Shown here: one piece after another, positions 1-6,877 of the stretch
How the letters are laid out: each line of letters begins with the position of its first letter
Numbering within the stretch: the stretch's first letter is position 1
Assembly (NCBI GenBank): GCA_021811525.1
Contig: JAJZOK010000045.1
Coordinates: forward strand, 1 to 19,940
Direction of reading: 5' to 3'
DNA length: 19,940 bases
Source of the DNA: Thermoplasmata archaeon
Lineage (GTDB): Archaea; Thermoplasmatota; Thermoplasmata; Thermoplasmatales; Thermoplasmataceae
The notes under the pieces: model-generated
The model's input: only the letters and a program-made list of their open reading frames with translations
What the model was told of the DNA's origin: nothing
Database searches by the model: none
Position numbers and translations under genes: made by a program

Positions 1-490
1 TACCTTGTCCTTTCCTGAAAAGTTCCTCTATCTCCTCGAGATCCGGTATGCGCAGGTAATCAATGTTATGCGCGCCTCGTTTTTCCTTTGATAGGTATGG
101 CCCCTCGCATCTTATTCCAAGAACCTTGGCTCCTTGCTTCTGGTTGTGAATTATGTTATGGTATTTCCTGAATTGCTCAAGTATGGAATCCAGGGGAAGT
201 GAAACTAGTGATGGGACGAACGAAGAAACACCTGTGGCGTACAGTTTCTCGCCCCATTCCTCAATATCTTGCTGTTCACCGAAATAAGCGTCGATTCCAA
301 AATACCCGTGTGTATGGATATCAGAATATGCAGGGAGAAGCATGTAGTCCTGAAGATCATAATCTAAATAATGACCAGAAGATTCTCCTACAGATTCTAT
401 GAGCCCTTTGTTTAATGATATAATCGAATTATCCAGGGAATTTTTTCCTGTATGTATTTTCCCGGCTCTTATGCTATAGGACTCAGACAA
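1..490 (-). CDS. nagA: N-acetylglucosamine-6-phosphate deacetylase, NagA (N-terminal 163 residues; runs off the left edge)
   Basis: NagA removes the acetyl group from GlcNAc-6-phosphate, giving GlcN-6-phosphate and acetate in the cytoplasm. The visible part has the family's N-terminal small beta domain, then PAYSDIHTHGYFGID (residues 53-67), where H59 and H61 form the HxH metal motif of the amidohydrolase superfamily. It also has CEGPYLSKEKRGAHN (128-142), the NagA hallmark EGP with metal ligand E129 and the KxGAH substrate loop. Family members have about 380 residues, so roughly 220 lie outside the window. The frame opens after a TGA at 502-500. The only early start is TTG at 490-488, preceded by AGGAG at a spacing of about 5 nt, so this downstream operon gene has a ribosome binding site. 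It lies 59 nt after namZ and should be co-transcribed with it. It takes the GlcNAc-6-P made by MurQ. The family is recognised with high certainty; the TTG start is less certain. Confidence 0.9.
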   Translation of the reverse strand, partial: MSESYSIRAGKIHTGKNSLDNSIISLNKGLIESVGESSGHYLDYDLQDYMLLPAYSDIHTHGYFGIDAYFGEQQDIEEWGEKLYATGVSSFVPSLVSLPLDSILEQFRKYHNIIHNQKQGAKVLGIRCEGPYLSKEKRGAHNIDYLRIPDLEEIEELFRKGQG

Positions 491-549
491 TTCTTCTCCT
501 CATTGTTCTTTCTGCCTTAATTTTTGTGCCTCTTTGAAAAATAGTACTC

Positions 550-1635
550 TCAATAAAGGTGAAACTGTTTTGTATTCTCCCTGAAATCGTCCTGTTCTGC
601 TTTCCAGCTATGCATGATTTTATCGACGGAAGTACCCGATTCAAGCATCTTGTAGAGTTCATCAGAACCATACAGCCTTGAAAGCTTTTGCCTGTTGATG
701 TTAACAGAATCTAATTCATGGAGCTTAACAAGAATCGTTAATGCTAATCTGAATGGATCATATTTTTTCCTGTCTGTGATGTGAATGAAATAGCCATCAA
801 CAAGTTCTCCGCCAAAAGGATCCAGTGTGGGCCTGTATTTTGTTCTCCTCAGCACCACACCTTCCTGGTAATGGTCAAGATCCGGGAAGCCGGGTTTGCC
901 AAAGAAATGAAACGGGTAAGGTGTGCCTCTTCCCACTGAGAGATCGGTTGCTTCTAGCAGGCAGAGACCGGAATAAGTTATCACTGAATTCATGTCTGGA
1001 AGATTCAGCGAGGGCGGGATGAACCAGCTGAATATATCGTCGAAATAGTAACTTCTTGAGTAATCTGTCATCTTTACCACCTTAACATCAGCGCTGAATC
1101 TTCTGTTGAAGAAGAGTGCTAATTCACCGATGGTTAATCCGTATCTTGAAGGCAAGTTGTCTGTGCCTACGAAAGAACGGAACTCTTCCCTGAGGACAGG
1201 GCCATTTATGTCTTTGGAATTGAGCGGATTGGGCCGGTCCAGAACATACAGAGGAATATTGTTCTCACTTGAGGCTTCCACTGCATTGTACAGTGTTGAA
1301 ATAAAAGTGTAGAACCTTACACCTGCATCCTGGATATCATAAACGAGAAAATCCAGGCCATCTAAGTCACTCATATTAGGCTTCATCCTGGATCCGTAAA
1401 GGGAAGTAGCTTCTATTCCCCTGTAAGAAGAGTCATCTATTTCCGCACCATTTGACTCTGTGCCATAAAGGCCGTGTTCTGGCGTGAAGACTTTCCTGAT
1501 GTTGAAACCTTTGGATATGAGAAAGTCAATGTTTGGTTCAAGTTCGCTTGTTACGCTGCCTATGTTGGTGATCAGACCCATTCTTCCTGCTGGCAGGTTT
1601 CCTTTTGCATTATCTATCCCTAAGTTGAACATCAT
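550..1635 (-). CDS. namZ: Exo-beta-N-acetylmuramidase NamZ (GH171, DUF1343)
   Basis: NamZ-family enzymes release MurNAc from the non-reducing end of peptidoglycan glycan fragments. This 361-residue protein shows the DUF1343 blocks in order: MGLITN (19-24), TPEHG (51-55), LVYDIQDAGVRFYTFISTL (97-115), LDRPNP (132-137), a GPVL...FRSFVG block (145-157), PPSLNLP (207-213) and LLEATDLSVGRGTPYPF (226-242). There is no signal peptide, so it should be cytosolic, whereas some bacterial NamZ proteins are exported. ATG codons at 1635 and 1632 are both possible starts; a G-rich stretch (AGGGG) lies just upstream. It follows the DUF218 gene by 7 nt and precedes nagA by 59 nt, so the three form an operon. 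In B. subtilis the homologue YbbC sits with nagZ and murQ, and both partners are in this window. Family assignment is firm. Activity on MurNAc is inferred from the family and the neighbours. Confidence 0.92.
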   Translation of the reverse strand: MMFNLGIDNAKGNLPAGRMGLITNIGSVTSELEPNIDFLISKGFNIRKVFTPEHGLYGTESNGAEIDDSSYRGIEATSLYGSRMKPNMSDLDGLDFLVYDIQDAGVRFYTFISTLYNAVEASSENNIPLYVLDRPNPLNSKDINGPVLREEFRSFVGTDNLPSRYGLTIGELALFFNRRFSADVKVVKMTDYSRSYYFDDIFSWFIPPSLNLPDMNSVITYSGLCLLEATDLSVGRGTPYPFHFFGKPGFPDLDHYQEGVVLRRTKYRPTLDPFGGELVDGYFIHITDRKKYDPFRLALTILVKLHELDSVNINRQKLSRLYGSDELYKMLESGTSVDKIMHSWKAEQDDFRENTKQFHLY

Positions 1636-1642
1636 TCAGCCC

Positions 1643-2173
1643 CTATTGCCCCTTGTAGAGTTCGTGCATGGTGAAAAGCCTCTGCTTTATGGCTTCTACG
1701 TCTCCATCAGATATGCCTGAAAAGAAATGCCTGGCAAGTTCCATTGATTTTTCCTCCATTATGTCCGTTCGCATGAAATCGAAACAGTGGGTAAAGTCAA
1801 ACTTGTAGCCTGGGCCGAAACACTTCTGGAATATGAATTCCGATCGTTCCATGTGATAGCAGGAACTCACTACGTATATTATTTTGGGCAGGAATTTTCC
1901 ATGGACTTCCATCATACAGAACACACCGTTGCCTATGGTATCCAATGCCTTTTCTTCAAGGATTATTGAAGTTTCAGGAACTCCCTTTGAGAGGCAGTAT
2001 TCTTTCATTACCTGTGCTTCTGACTTATTCAGTGCATGATTGGTAATTCCACCGGAAAGGAGCAGCTTTGTGTCAGAATTAAAGAGCTTGATGGCAACGT
2101 CGAGCCTACCCTTGAGTTCATCGTGTATTTCATTTCCGTTTACCCTGCTTCCCAGTACGATTATCAATTCCAT
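1643..2173 (-). CDS. DUF218 (YdcF/SanA/ElyC-like) protein of unknown function
   Basis: This 176-residue protein has the DUF218 pattern: an N-terminal beta strand ending in VLGSR (6-10), a charged helix with GRLD (22-25), LLLSGG (37-42), SEAQVMKEY (51-59), ILEEKALDTIGNG (71-83) and a late VSSCYHMER block (102-110). Bacterial members (SanA, ElyC, YdcF) are linked to envelope integrity or peptidoglycan precursor metabolism, but no reaction is established. Unlike SanA and ElyC it has no N-terminal membrane helix, so it is predicted cytosolic. It is the first gene of the operon with namZ and nagA. A TATA-like box at 2195-2201 lies about 25 nt before its ATG, which fits a leaderless transcript. In this setting it may act on a sugar-phosphate or muropeptide intermediate, but that is a guess from context. 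The family call is solid. Confidence 0.82.
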   Translation of the reverse strand: MELIIVLGSRVNGNEIHDELKGRLDVAIKLFNSDTKLLLSGGITNHALNKSEAQVMKEYCLSKGVPETSIILEEKALDTIGNGVFCMMEVHGKFLPKIIYVVSSCYHMERSEFIFQKCFGPGYKFDFTHCFDFMRTDIMEEKSMELARHFFSGISDGDVEAIKQRLFTMHELYKGQ

Positions 2174-2194
2174 CTGATTCTGGCTCTAACCTTG

Positions 2195-2201
2195 AATAAA
2201 C
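2195..2201 (-). promoter_or_regulatory. TATA-like box for the DUF218-namZ-nagA operon
   Basis: On the minus strand the sequence reads GTTTATT, centred about 25 nt upstream of the ATG at 2173. No Shine-Dalgarno sequence precedes that ATG. This is the expected spacing for an archaeal promoter that makes a leaderless mRNA. Confidence 0.5.
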
Positions 2202-2276
2202 AGGACTCTCTTAAGTCTTGACCTGCTGCCAAACTTGATGGATTGCAAGATCAAATTGCATCACTCCATGACATCA

Positions 2277-2282
2277 TTTATA
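2277..2282 (+). promoter_or_regulatory. TATA-like box for the GNAT gene
   Basis: TTTATA is centred about 28 nt upstream of the TTG start at 2308. The spacing supports transcription starting at or next to that TTG and helps decide the start in the absence of an early in-frame ATG. Confidence 0.55.
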
Positions 2283-2307
2283 GGTGACATGACATTCTTT
2301 TTCAGAA

Positions 2308-3138
2308 TTGGATAGTGTACCATACGCAGTAAGTGAAGCATTGGACGAAGACTTCGATGACATTATGAGCTACCTGAAAAGTAAACTTCCTTTTTCAGTA
2401 AACATGGCTGCATCAATCAGGGACCACCGAGAAAGGTGCAGAGTGCTTGTTGCTCGCCAAGGTAACCTCATTGCAGGTGTTCTTGTGGAATTCCATTCTA
2501 CCTATAACAGCCACATCTGGCTTGACCCAATCATCTGGATGACGGGAAATTCGGAAGTCTCTTCTATACTGTTGCGTGAGAGAGGTTATGGCCGATCTAT
2601 TATCATTTCCCAGGCAGATTTCTCATCACTAATTCCAACTGAAATACCTGCAATTAGAGTCTTTGAGGAATTCTTTATGTCTGTTCGCCTGGAGAAATTC
2701 TCGGGAAAAGAGATCACTCCCGACGTTAATGTTAGGCGCCTGGAAATATCCGATGCTGATGATTCACTGAAGCTATCAGGATACAATGTTGAGTTGATCG
2801 ATCAAATAACCAGGGAAAAGGAAGAGAATTTTCTAAAGGAGCGGTTTTGCTTTGGCCTATATGCAAATGGCCAGCTTGCATCGAGAGGGGCAATTATGTC
2901 CATAACAGATGACTATGCCTCTGTCGGGGCATTTTTTACATTGAAAGCTCTCCGAAACAGAGGATATGGCTCAACTATTGTTTCTGAAGTGATAAAACAA
3001 GCTTCTTCTAAATCACAGAGTGCCTGCCTGTTGGTAAGAAGCACCAATGACAATGCAATTTCCCTTTACAGTAAACTTGGGTTTGATGTTGTAGGGAAAG
3101 CTTACTTCACAGACTTAGGAACGGGCCTAATGCCTTGA
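2308..3138 (+). CDS. GNAT-family N-acetyltransferase with two GNAT-like halves
   Basis: The C-terminal half is a typical GNAT domain: a beta strand SVGAFF (205-210), the acetyl-CoA pyrophosphate loop LRNRGYGS (215-222), and the closing helix and strand ISLYSKLGFDVVGKAYF (251-267). The N-terminal half (about 1-130) keeps a GNAT-like layout, with LVARQGNLIAGVLVEF around 47-62 and ERGYG (91-95), but is diverged. The 276-residue length is about twice a single domain, so this is probably a tandem GNAT with one active half. The TTG at 2308 is chosen because of the TATA box about 28 nt upstream and the lack of an in-frame ATG before residue 33. The acceptor is unknown. The surrounding pathway makes GlcN-6-P, D-amino acids and lysine or DAP, any of which has a free amine, but nothing in the sequence selects one. 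It converges with the D-aminopeptidase gene, 26 nt apart. Confidence 0.78.
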   Translation: MDSVPYAVSEALDEDFDDIMSYLKSKLPFSVNMAASIRDHRERCRVLVARQGNLIAGVLVEFHSTYNSHIWLDPIIWMTGNSEVSSILLRERGYGRSIIISQADFSSLIPTEIPAIRVFEEFFMSVRLEKFSGKEITPDVNVRRLEISDADDSLKLSGYNVELIDQITREKEENFLKERFCFGLYANGQLASRGAIMSITDDYASVGAFFTLKALRNRGYGSTIVSEVIKQASSKSQSACLLVRSTNDNAISLYSKLGFDVVGKAYFTDLGTGLMP

Positions 3139-3164
3139 CATTTATGCTCTTTTTCTGAATTCAG

Positions 3165-3983
3165 TCAATATTTCCCGTGATCAAAATCTGAAAGCGATGC
3201 AAGCACTCTGAATGTATTGTATGCCTGAAGCATGTTTTCTGCCATTGCAGCCACTGTGTATCCATCCAGCCTTCTTATTCCATTGAAGATCATGCAGTTA
3301 TCGGCCATAGCAGGATTATTGAACTCAACTTTCACTTCTACTGCCCCTTTCACCTTAAGAATGGTGCCCTTCCTGGAAATGGAACTCCTGGAAGCTTCCC
3401 TGAGTGCATCCAGGGCTGCATCCATTGAAAGAGAATCCGCAGAGTACCTGGACAAACCTTCCTTTAAAGACACAAATTCACAGTCCCTGAGGTATTCCTG
3501 TGCTTCTTCCACTGCTTGCTTGTCTCCTGCAACCATCTTAACCGGAACGTTAAATTCACCTGCAACTGCTGATGTCAGGTAGGTTTCCCCGGCTTCAAAA
3601 CCGTTTATGTAAACTCGGTGGATGTTTGTTGAATAAGTATGGCTGAGTACTCCGTCAAGGGTGCCAGCCCTGCTGTGGTATCCAAGCAGAACAAGTGCTT
3701 CAGTATCCTGCACGCCCTGAGCCATGCTCAAAGGCTTTGGCCAACCGAGAATCACCCTAGCCCTGCGGTCAATGGTTGAGGCATCGAGGTTCCTGTTTCC
3801 ATCATGGGCATCCACTGCCTTTACTTCAGTTGCTCCACCAAGATACAGGCCTTCTATGACAGCGTTTGTGCTCTTTACCATGGCTTCCTTGCCTACCTGG
3901 TAATCCCTCTCCCCTGGCAGAACCTGGGTACCGTATGTTACACCTTGGAGACCTTCAGCATCAATGGAAACTAGGACTTTCAT
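3165..3983 (-). CDS. dppA: D-aminopeptidase, M55 (DppA) family
   Basis: M55 enzymes are zinc D-aminopeptidases that free D-Ala from peptides such as D-Ala-D-Ala. This 272-residue protein opens with MKVLVSIDAEG, giving D8 and E10. Next come AVDAHDGNRNL with H60, LGYHSRAGT with H103, HTYS with H115, and NGFEAGE with E133. These match the zinc ligands (D8, E10, H60, H104, E133) and the putative nucleophile H115 known for B. subtilis DppA almost position for position. There is no signal peptide, so it is cytosolic. It lies 19 nt after the class II amidotransferase gene on the same strand and probably shares its transcript. In B. subtilis dppA heads the dipeptide transporter operon that continues into ykfABCD; here the same functions are spread over several transcripts. 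The activity is well supported; the natural substrate, D-Ala from stem peptides, is inferred from the neighbours. Confidence 0.93.
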   Translation of the reverse strand: MKVLVSIDAEGLQGVTYGTQVLPGERDYQVGKEAMVKSTNAVIEGLYLGGATEVKAVDAHDGNRNLDASTIDRRARVILGWPKPLSMAQGVQDTEALVLLGYHSRAGTLDGVLSHTYSTNIHRVYINGFEAGETYLTSAVAGEFNVPVKMVAGDKQAVEEAQEYLRDCEFVSLKEGLSRYSADSLSMDAALDALREASRSSISRKGTILKVKGAVEVKVEFNNPAMADNCMIFNGIRRLDGYTVAAMAENMLQAYNTFRVLASLSDFDHGKY

Positions 3984-4002
3984 GCTCTTCCATCACTTTG
4001 AT

Positions 4003-4803
4003 TCATAAAAGGATCGTTTCATTGCTTTCCACTGTCTTGCACCCGGAAATTCTTTCCATTGCCACACAGCCCGTAACTCCAATGGAATAGATTGTGCCGG
4101 GAGAGAGCGGGACTCTCTCAACACCAGATGGAAAATCCTTTGCTTTCAGCAGGCTTGAGGAAACAACTGCAGAGCACCTGTCTCCCTTAACTAGATACAG
4201 GCGATGGTACAGATCAAAATTCCTGGCATCTGAATATACATAGGTTTCCCGGGACTGAGTTTTCCTGTTGACTGCAAGGAATAAAATGTTGAGCCCTGAT
4301 TTTAAGGAGTCAGTTGAGTATACCTCTTCAATAGCAGTCCTGAGCTTCTCCATCGGGGTTCCTGGGAATTTTCCTAGCATGTTCAGGAAGACCTCGCTGT
4401 CTGATCTTGTTTCCTTGAACTCCCTGGTAAATTGGTTTGTAAGCTTTGTCTTGTCTATCCAGCCATTGTGGGCAAGATACACATCGTAATCATCAAGGGG
4501 CAGATGGAATGGATGTGTGCTGGTCAATGTGAGAGGTTCCCCAACTGTGGCATTCCTTGCATGTATCATGCGAATGTCTCCCCCGAAGCTATTCTGGTAT
4601 GACTGAAATATCGGATCCAGGAATTTCTCGAATCTTAGAAAGCGGGTTCCTGAATCCACATACCCCCAACCGTCCTTGTGGTCAAGAAACTGTTTATGCT
4701 GAAGATCGTGAAGAGGATCATTCCTGCTCACCTCCCTCAGAGATTTTAGGAGGGAGTCGAACACTTGCTCGTTGTTTCCCGTGAAGAGAAGCATCCTGCA
4801 CAT
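4003..4803 (-). CDS. Free-standing class II glutamine amidotransferase-type Ntn hydrolase (GATase_4/YafJ-like)
   Basis: The protein starts Met-Cys, so removal of Met exposes C2 as the N-terminal nucleophile of class II glutaminases. Other conserved positions are present: HKDGWGYV (42-49), IHARNAT with R83, THPFHLP (96-102), AHNGWI with N113-G114 for the oxyanion hole, and TRSDSEVF with D135 for binding the substrate amino and carboxyl groups. At 266 residues the protein is only the amidotransferase domain, without a synthase or ammonia-acceptor domain. A TATA-like box lies about 28 nt before the ATG, so it heads a leaderless operon with the D-aminopeptidase gene. The pairing with an enzyme of D-amino-acid peptides suggests an amidase acting on amidated or gamma-linked glutamate in stem peptides, such as D-isoglutamine, but this is speculation. 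A general glutaminase remains possible. Confidence 0.82.
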   Translation of the reverse strand: MCRMLLFTGNNEQVFDSLLKSLREVSRNDPLHDLQHKQFLDHKDGWGYVDSGTRFLRFEKFLDPIFQSYQNSFGGDIRMIHARNATVGEPLTLTSTHPFHLPLDDYDVYLAHNGWIDKTKLTNQFTREFKETRSDSEVFLNMLGKFPGTPMEKLRTAIEEVYSTDSLKSGLNILFLAVNRKTQSRETYVYSDARNFDLYHRLYLVKGDRCSAVVSSSLLKAKDFPSGVERVPLSPGTIYSIGVTGCVAMERISGCKTVESNETILL

Positions 4804-4827
4804 TGGGTACAGCTACCTTATACAAGG

Positions 4828-4834
4828 ATAAAAA
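4828..4834 (-). promoter_or_regulatory. TATA-like box for the amidotransferase-dppA operon
   Basis: On the minus strand TTTTTAT is centred about 28 nt upstream of the ATG at 4803. No ribosome binding site precedes the ATG, so the transcript is probably leaderless. Confidence 0.5.
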
Positions 4835-4867
4835 TTCTTTCGGCTTCCATGGGAAGCAATGAAAAGG

Positions 4868-4875
4868 AATAATTA
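4868..4875 (+). promoter_or_regulatory. TATA-like box for murQ
   Basis: AATAATTA is centred about 24-25 nt upstream of the murQ ATG at 4896. With the opposing box at 4828-4834 it makes a compact 92-nt divergent promoter region between the amidotransferase gene and murQ. Confidence 0.45.
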
Positions 4876-4895
4876 GTCAATGTCATCCCTTTTCA

Positions 4896-5720
4896 ATGAA
4901 AGGCACCGAAGACAACAATCCATTTTCGAGAGACATCGACCAGTGGTCAACCCTTGATGTTGCAACTTTCATACATCTTTCAGATTCATTCGCCCTTCAC
5001 AGCATTTACCCACAGCTAGAAAACATTGCAAAGGTCATAGACAGATGCCTCGAATCCATTGAAAATGGCGGGAAAGTTGTTTATGCCGGTGCCGGCACCA
5101 GTGGGAGAATAGCTGTCCAGGATGTTGCTGAGCTGAGGCCAACTTATGGAATTGGCAAGGACATGTTTGATTACATTATGGCAGGAGGAGACGAAGCCAT
5201 TCGGAAATCCATTGAAGGTGCTGAAGATTCCCCGGAGGCGGCTGAAAATGCCCTGATGGAGAGGAACTTCAACAGCAATGATGTCCTGGTTGGCATCACC
5301 GCTTCCGGAACTACACCTTATGTCATAGGGGCACTGAAATATGCAAGATCGGTCAATGGCTTTGCAGTTTCTATCACCAACAACATGGACAAACCTGTCA
5401 AGGAAGTGAGCGACATTTGCATTGAGATACTTTCCGGCCCTGAAGTTGTCCAAGGCTCAACAAGGATGAAATCCGGCACAGCCCAGAAGATGGTTCTCAA
5501 TATGATATCAACCAGCGTTGCGATCAAGCTCGGCTATACGTACAAGAACACCATGATGAAGATGCAGTCTTGGTACAACGAAAAGCTGAAACTCAGGGCA
5601 AAGAGGATGATCGTGCAGGAATTCCATGTTTCGGAGAATGAAGCCCAGAATATTCTTGAGAAATACTCCTACAAAATCGATGAGGCTTTCAGGTACTTTT
5701 CAGAAAAGGCGCAGAAGTAA
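4896..5720 (+). CDS. murQ: N-acetylmuramic acid 6-phosphate etherase, MurQ
   Basis: MurQ splits the D-lactyl ether of MurNAc-6-phosphate, giving GlcNAc-6-phosphate and D-lactate. The 274-residue protein begins with the family's TEDNNPFSRDID stretch. It carries the SIS-fold phosphosugar loop VVYAGAGTSGR (61-71), then VQDVAE (74-79) with E79, equivalent to the catalytic Glu83 of E. coli MurQ. EGAED (107-111) is followed by GITASGTTPYVIGAL, the second SIS phosphate site, and by GPEVVQGSTRMKSGTAQK, a MurQ signature. E. coli MurQ is about 298 residues; the small difference is at the C-terminus. The GPEV...GSTR...GTAQK block fits MurQ rather than a generic SIS isomerase. It is also the most specific marker of peptidoglycan catabolism here, because MurNAc occurs in bacterial walls and not in archaeal ones. 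The product feeds NagA at the left edge. The epimerase gene follows on the same strand. Confidence 0.95.
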   Translation: MKGTEDNNPFSRDIDQWSTLDVATFIHLSDSFALHSIYPQLENIAKVIDRCLESIENGGKVVYAGAGTSGRIAVQDVAELRPTYGIGKDMFDYIMAGGDEAIRKSIEGAEDSPEAAENALMERNFNSNDVLVGITASGTTPYVIGALKYARSVNGFAVSITNNMDKPVKEVSDICIEILSGPEVVQGSTRMKSGTAQKMVLNMISTSVAIKLGYTYKNTMMKMQSWYNEKLKLRAKRMIVQEFHVSENEAQNILEKYSYKIDEAFRYFSEKAQK

Positions 5721-5755
5721 AAGCAATCAATATCAAGCACCATACCACTAAATTA

Positions 5756-5761
5756 TTTTAT
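5756..5761 (+). promoter_or_regulatory. TATA-like box deciding the epimerase start
   Basis: TTTTAT, inside the longer stretch TTATTTTATTA (5753-5763), is centred about 25 nt upstream of the ATG at 5784 but only about 10 nt upstream of the ATG at 5769. The spacing favours 5784 as the leaderless start and gives the epimerase gene a promoter of its own in addition to read-through from murQ. Confidence 0.5.
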
Positions 5762-5783
5762 TACCCAAATGGCATCCTATGGC

Positions 5784-6854
5784 ATGATCAAGCAAATTTC
5801 TTACAGAAAGCTTGAACTTCCAATGGTTAAGCCATTCAAGATTGCACTTGGTGCGACCAACTCTTACGAAGGCTTTCTCGTTTCCATTACCACTGATGAT
5901 GGAATCACCGGATATGGGGAGGCAACCACTACTCCTTTCATCACAGGGGATACCTTAGGATCGATAGAATATGAACTCAAGTTCTTCTCAGAGGTCCTGG
6001 CTGGAAAAGAAGAGTCCCCTGAACAGTTGAACGAGTTGATGAAGAGCCTGCTTAAAGGATCTAAAGCCAGCAGAAATGCCATAGACTGTGCTCTCTGGGA
6101 TATTATAGGAAAAAGGGCAAAAACCAATGTGAGAAAACTGCTCGGAAATTACAGGAAAAAGATAAGCACATCATATACCGTTGATCTTGTTGAGCCTAAA
6201 CTGGCCAGAAAACAGGCTGAGGATCTATTGTCTCATGGAATCCAGGTTTTCAAGATCAAGATGGGCAGCGGTTTGGAACAGGATCTTGAACGTGCCAGGG
6301 TAGTCAGGGAAGTCATAGGGCTGGAAAAAATGGTCTACGTGGATTTCAATCAGGCATACACTGCACGAAAGACCATAGAGATATCCAGGAAGCTTGCACC
6401 CCTGAATATTGAATTCCTGGAACAGCCTGTGCCTATGCATGATATCAGGGGATTGAAATTTGCCAGGCAGCATTCAGATATCCCAGTTTTTGCAGATGAA
6501 GCTATATTCAGCACTGACGATGTAGTAAATGTGCTTGAAAATGAAGCTGCGGATGGAATCAACATCAAGCTCATGAAATCCGGCGGAATAACTGAAGCAA
6601 TCAAAATGGCAAGCGTTGCTGAAGCCTATCGCGCACCCGTCATGATTGGCTGCATGGTGGAAACAAGGGTCGCAAATACTGCGGGCCTCGCTGTTGCGCT
6701 TTCCAGATCTGCAGTGAAATACAGCGATCTCGATGGATACAGCAGCATCATTGAGGATATTGCCACGGACGGGATAACTTTGACAAATGGAGAAGTGTCA
6801 GGACCAGACATCCCCGGTGTTGGAGTGAGCCTCAAGGAAAAATATGCAAAATAA
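5784..6854 (+). CDS. ykfB: L-Ala-D/L-Glu (dipeptide) epimerase, enolase superfamily
   Basis: This enzyme inverts the alpha carbon of D-Glu in L-Ala-D-Glu, so that the wall-derived dipeptide becomes an ordinary L-dipeptide. Counting from the upstream ATG at 5769 (361 residues), it has the N-terminal capping domain and then the muconate-lactonizing-type barrel. KIKMG carries K162 and K164 (base), the metal ligands are D192 (VDFNQ), E218 (FLEQP) and D243 (ADEA), and K267 (IKLMKSGG) is the second catalytic lysine. A late DLDGYSSIIED block matches the dipeptide-binding DxDG motif of L-Ala-D/L-Glu epimerases, which argues against muconate or succinylbenzoate enzymes. I prefer the ATG at 5784 because of the TATA spacing and because family members begin close to this point; 5769 adds five residues. 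The gene lies next to murQ and is functionally linked to the NlpC/P60 gene at 8364, as ykfB is to ykfC in B. subtilis. Confidence 0.9.
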   Translation: MIKQISYRKLELPMVKPFKIALGATNSYEGFLVSITTDDGITGYGEATTTPFITGDTLGSIEYELKFFSEVLAGKEESPEQLNELMKSLLKGSKASRNAIDCALWDIIGKRAKTNVRKLLGNYRKKISTSYTVDLVEPKLARKQAEDLLSHGIQVFKIKMGSGLEQDLERARVVREVIGLEKMVYVDFNQAYTARKTIEISRKLAPLNIEFLEQPVPMHDIRGLKFARQHSDIPVFADEAIFSTDDVVNVLENEAADGINIKLMKSGGITEAIKMASVAEAYRAPVMIGCMVETRVANTAGLAVALSRSAVKYSDLDGYSSIIEDIATDGITLTNGEVSGPDIPGVGVSLKEKYAK

Positions 6855-6877
6855 GGTTATTTCAGGGATAAAATAGA

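Noticed and set aside
483..671. A 62-residue minus-strand ORF overlapping the end of namZ
   Set aside because: It is out of frame with namZ, resembles nothing, and its start falls inside a well-conserved gene. Its stop only helps to bound the nagA start.
4896..5720. murQ as a glucokinase-regulator-like or generic SIS phosphosugar isomerase
   Set aside because: The catalytic Glu and the GPEV...GSTR...GTAQK block are specific to MurNAc-6-P etherases, and the protein has the bacterial MurQ length.
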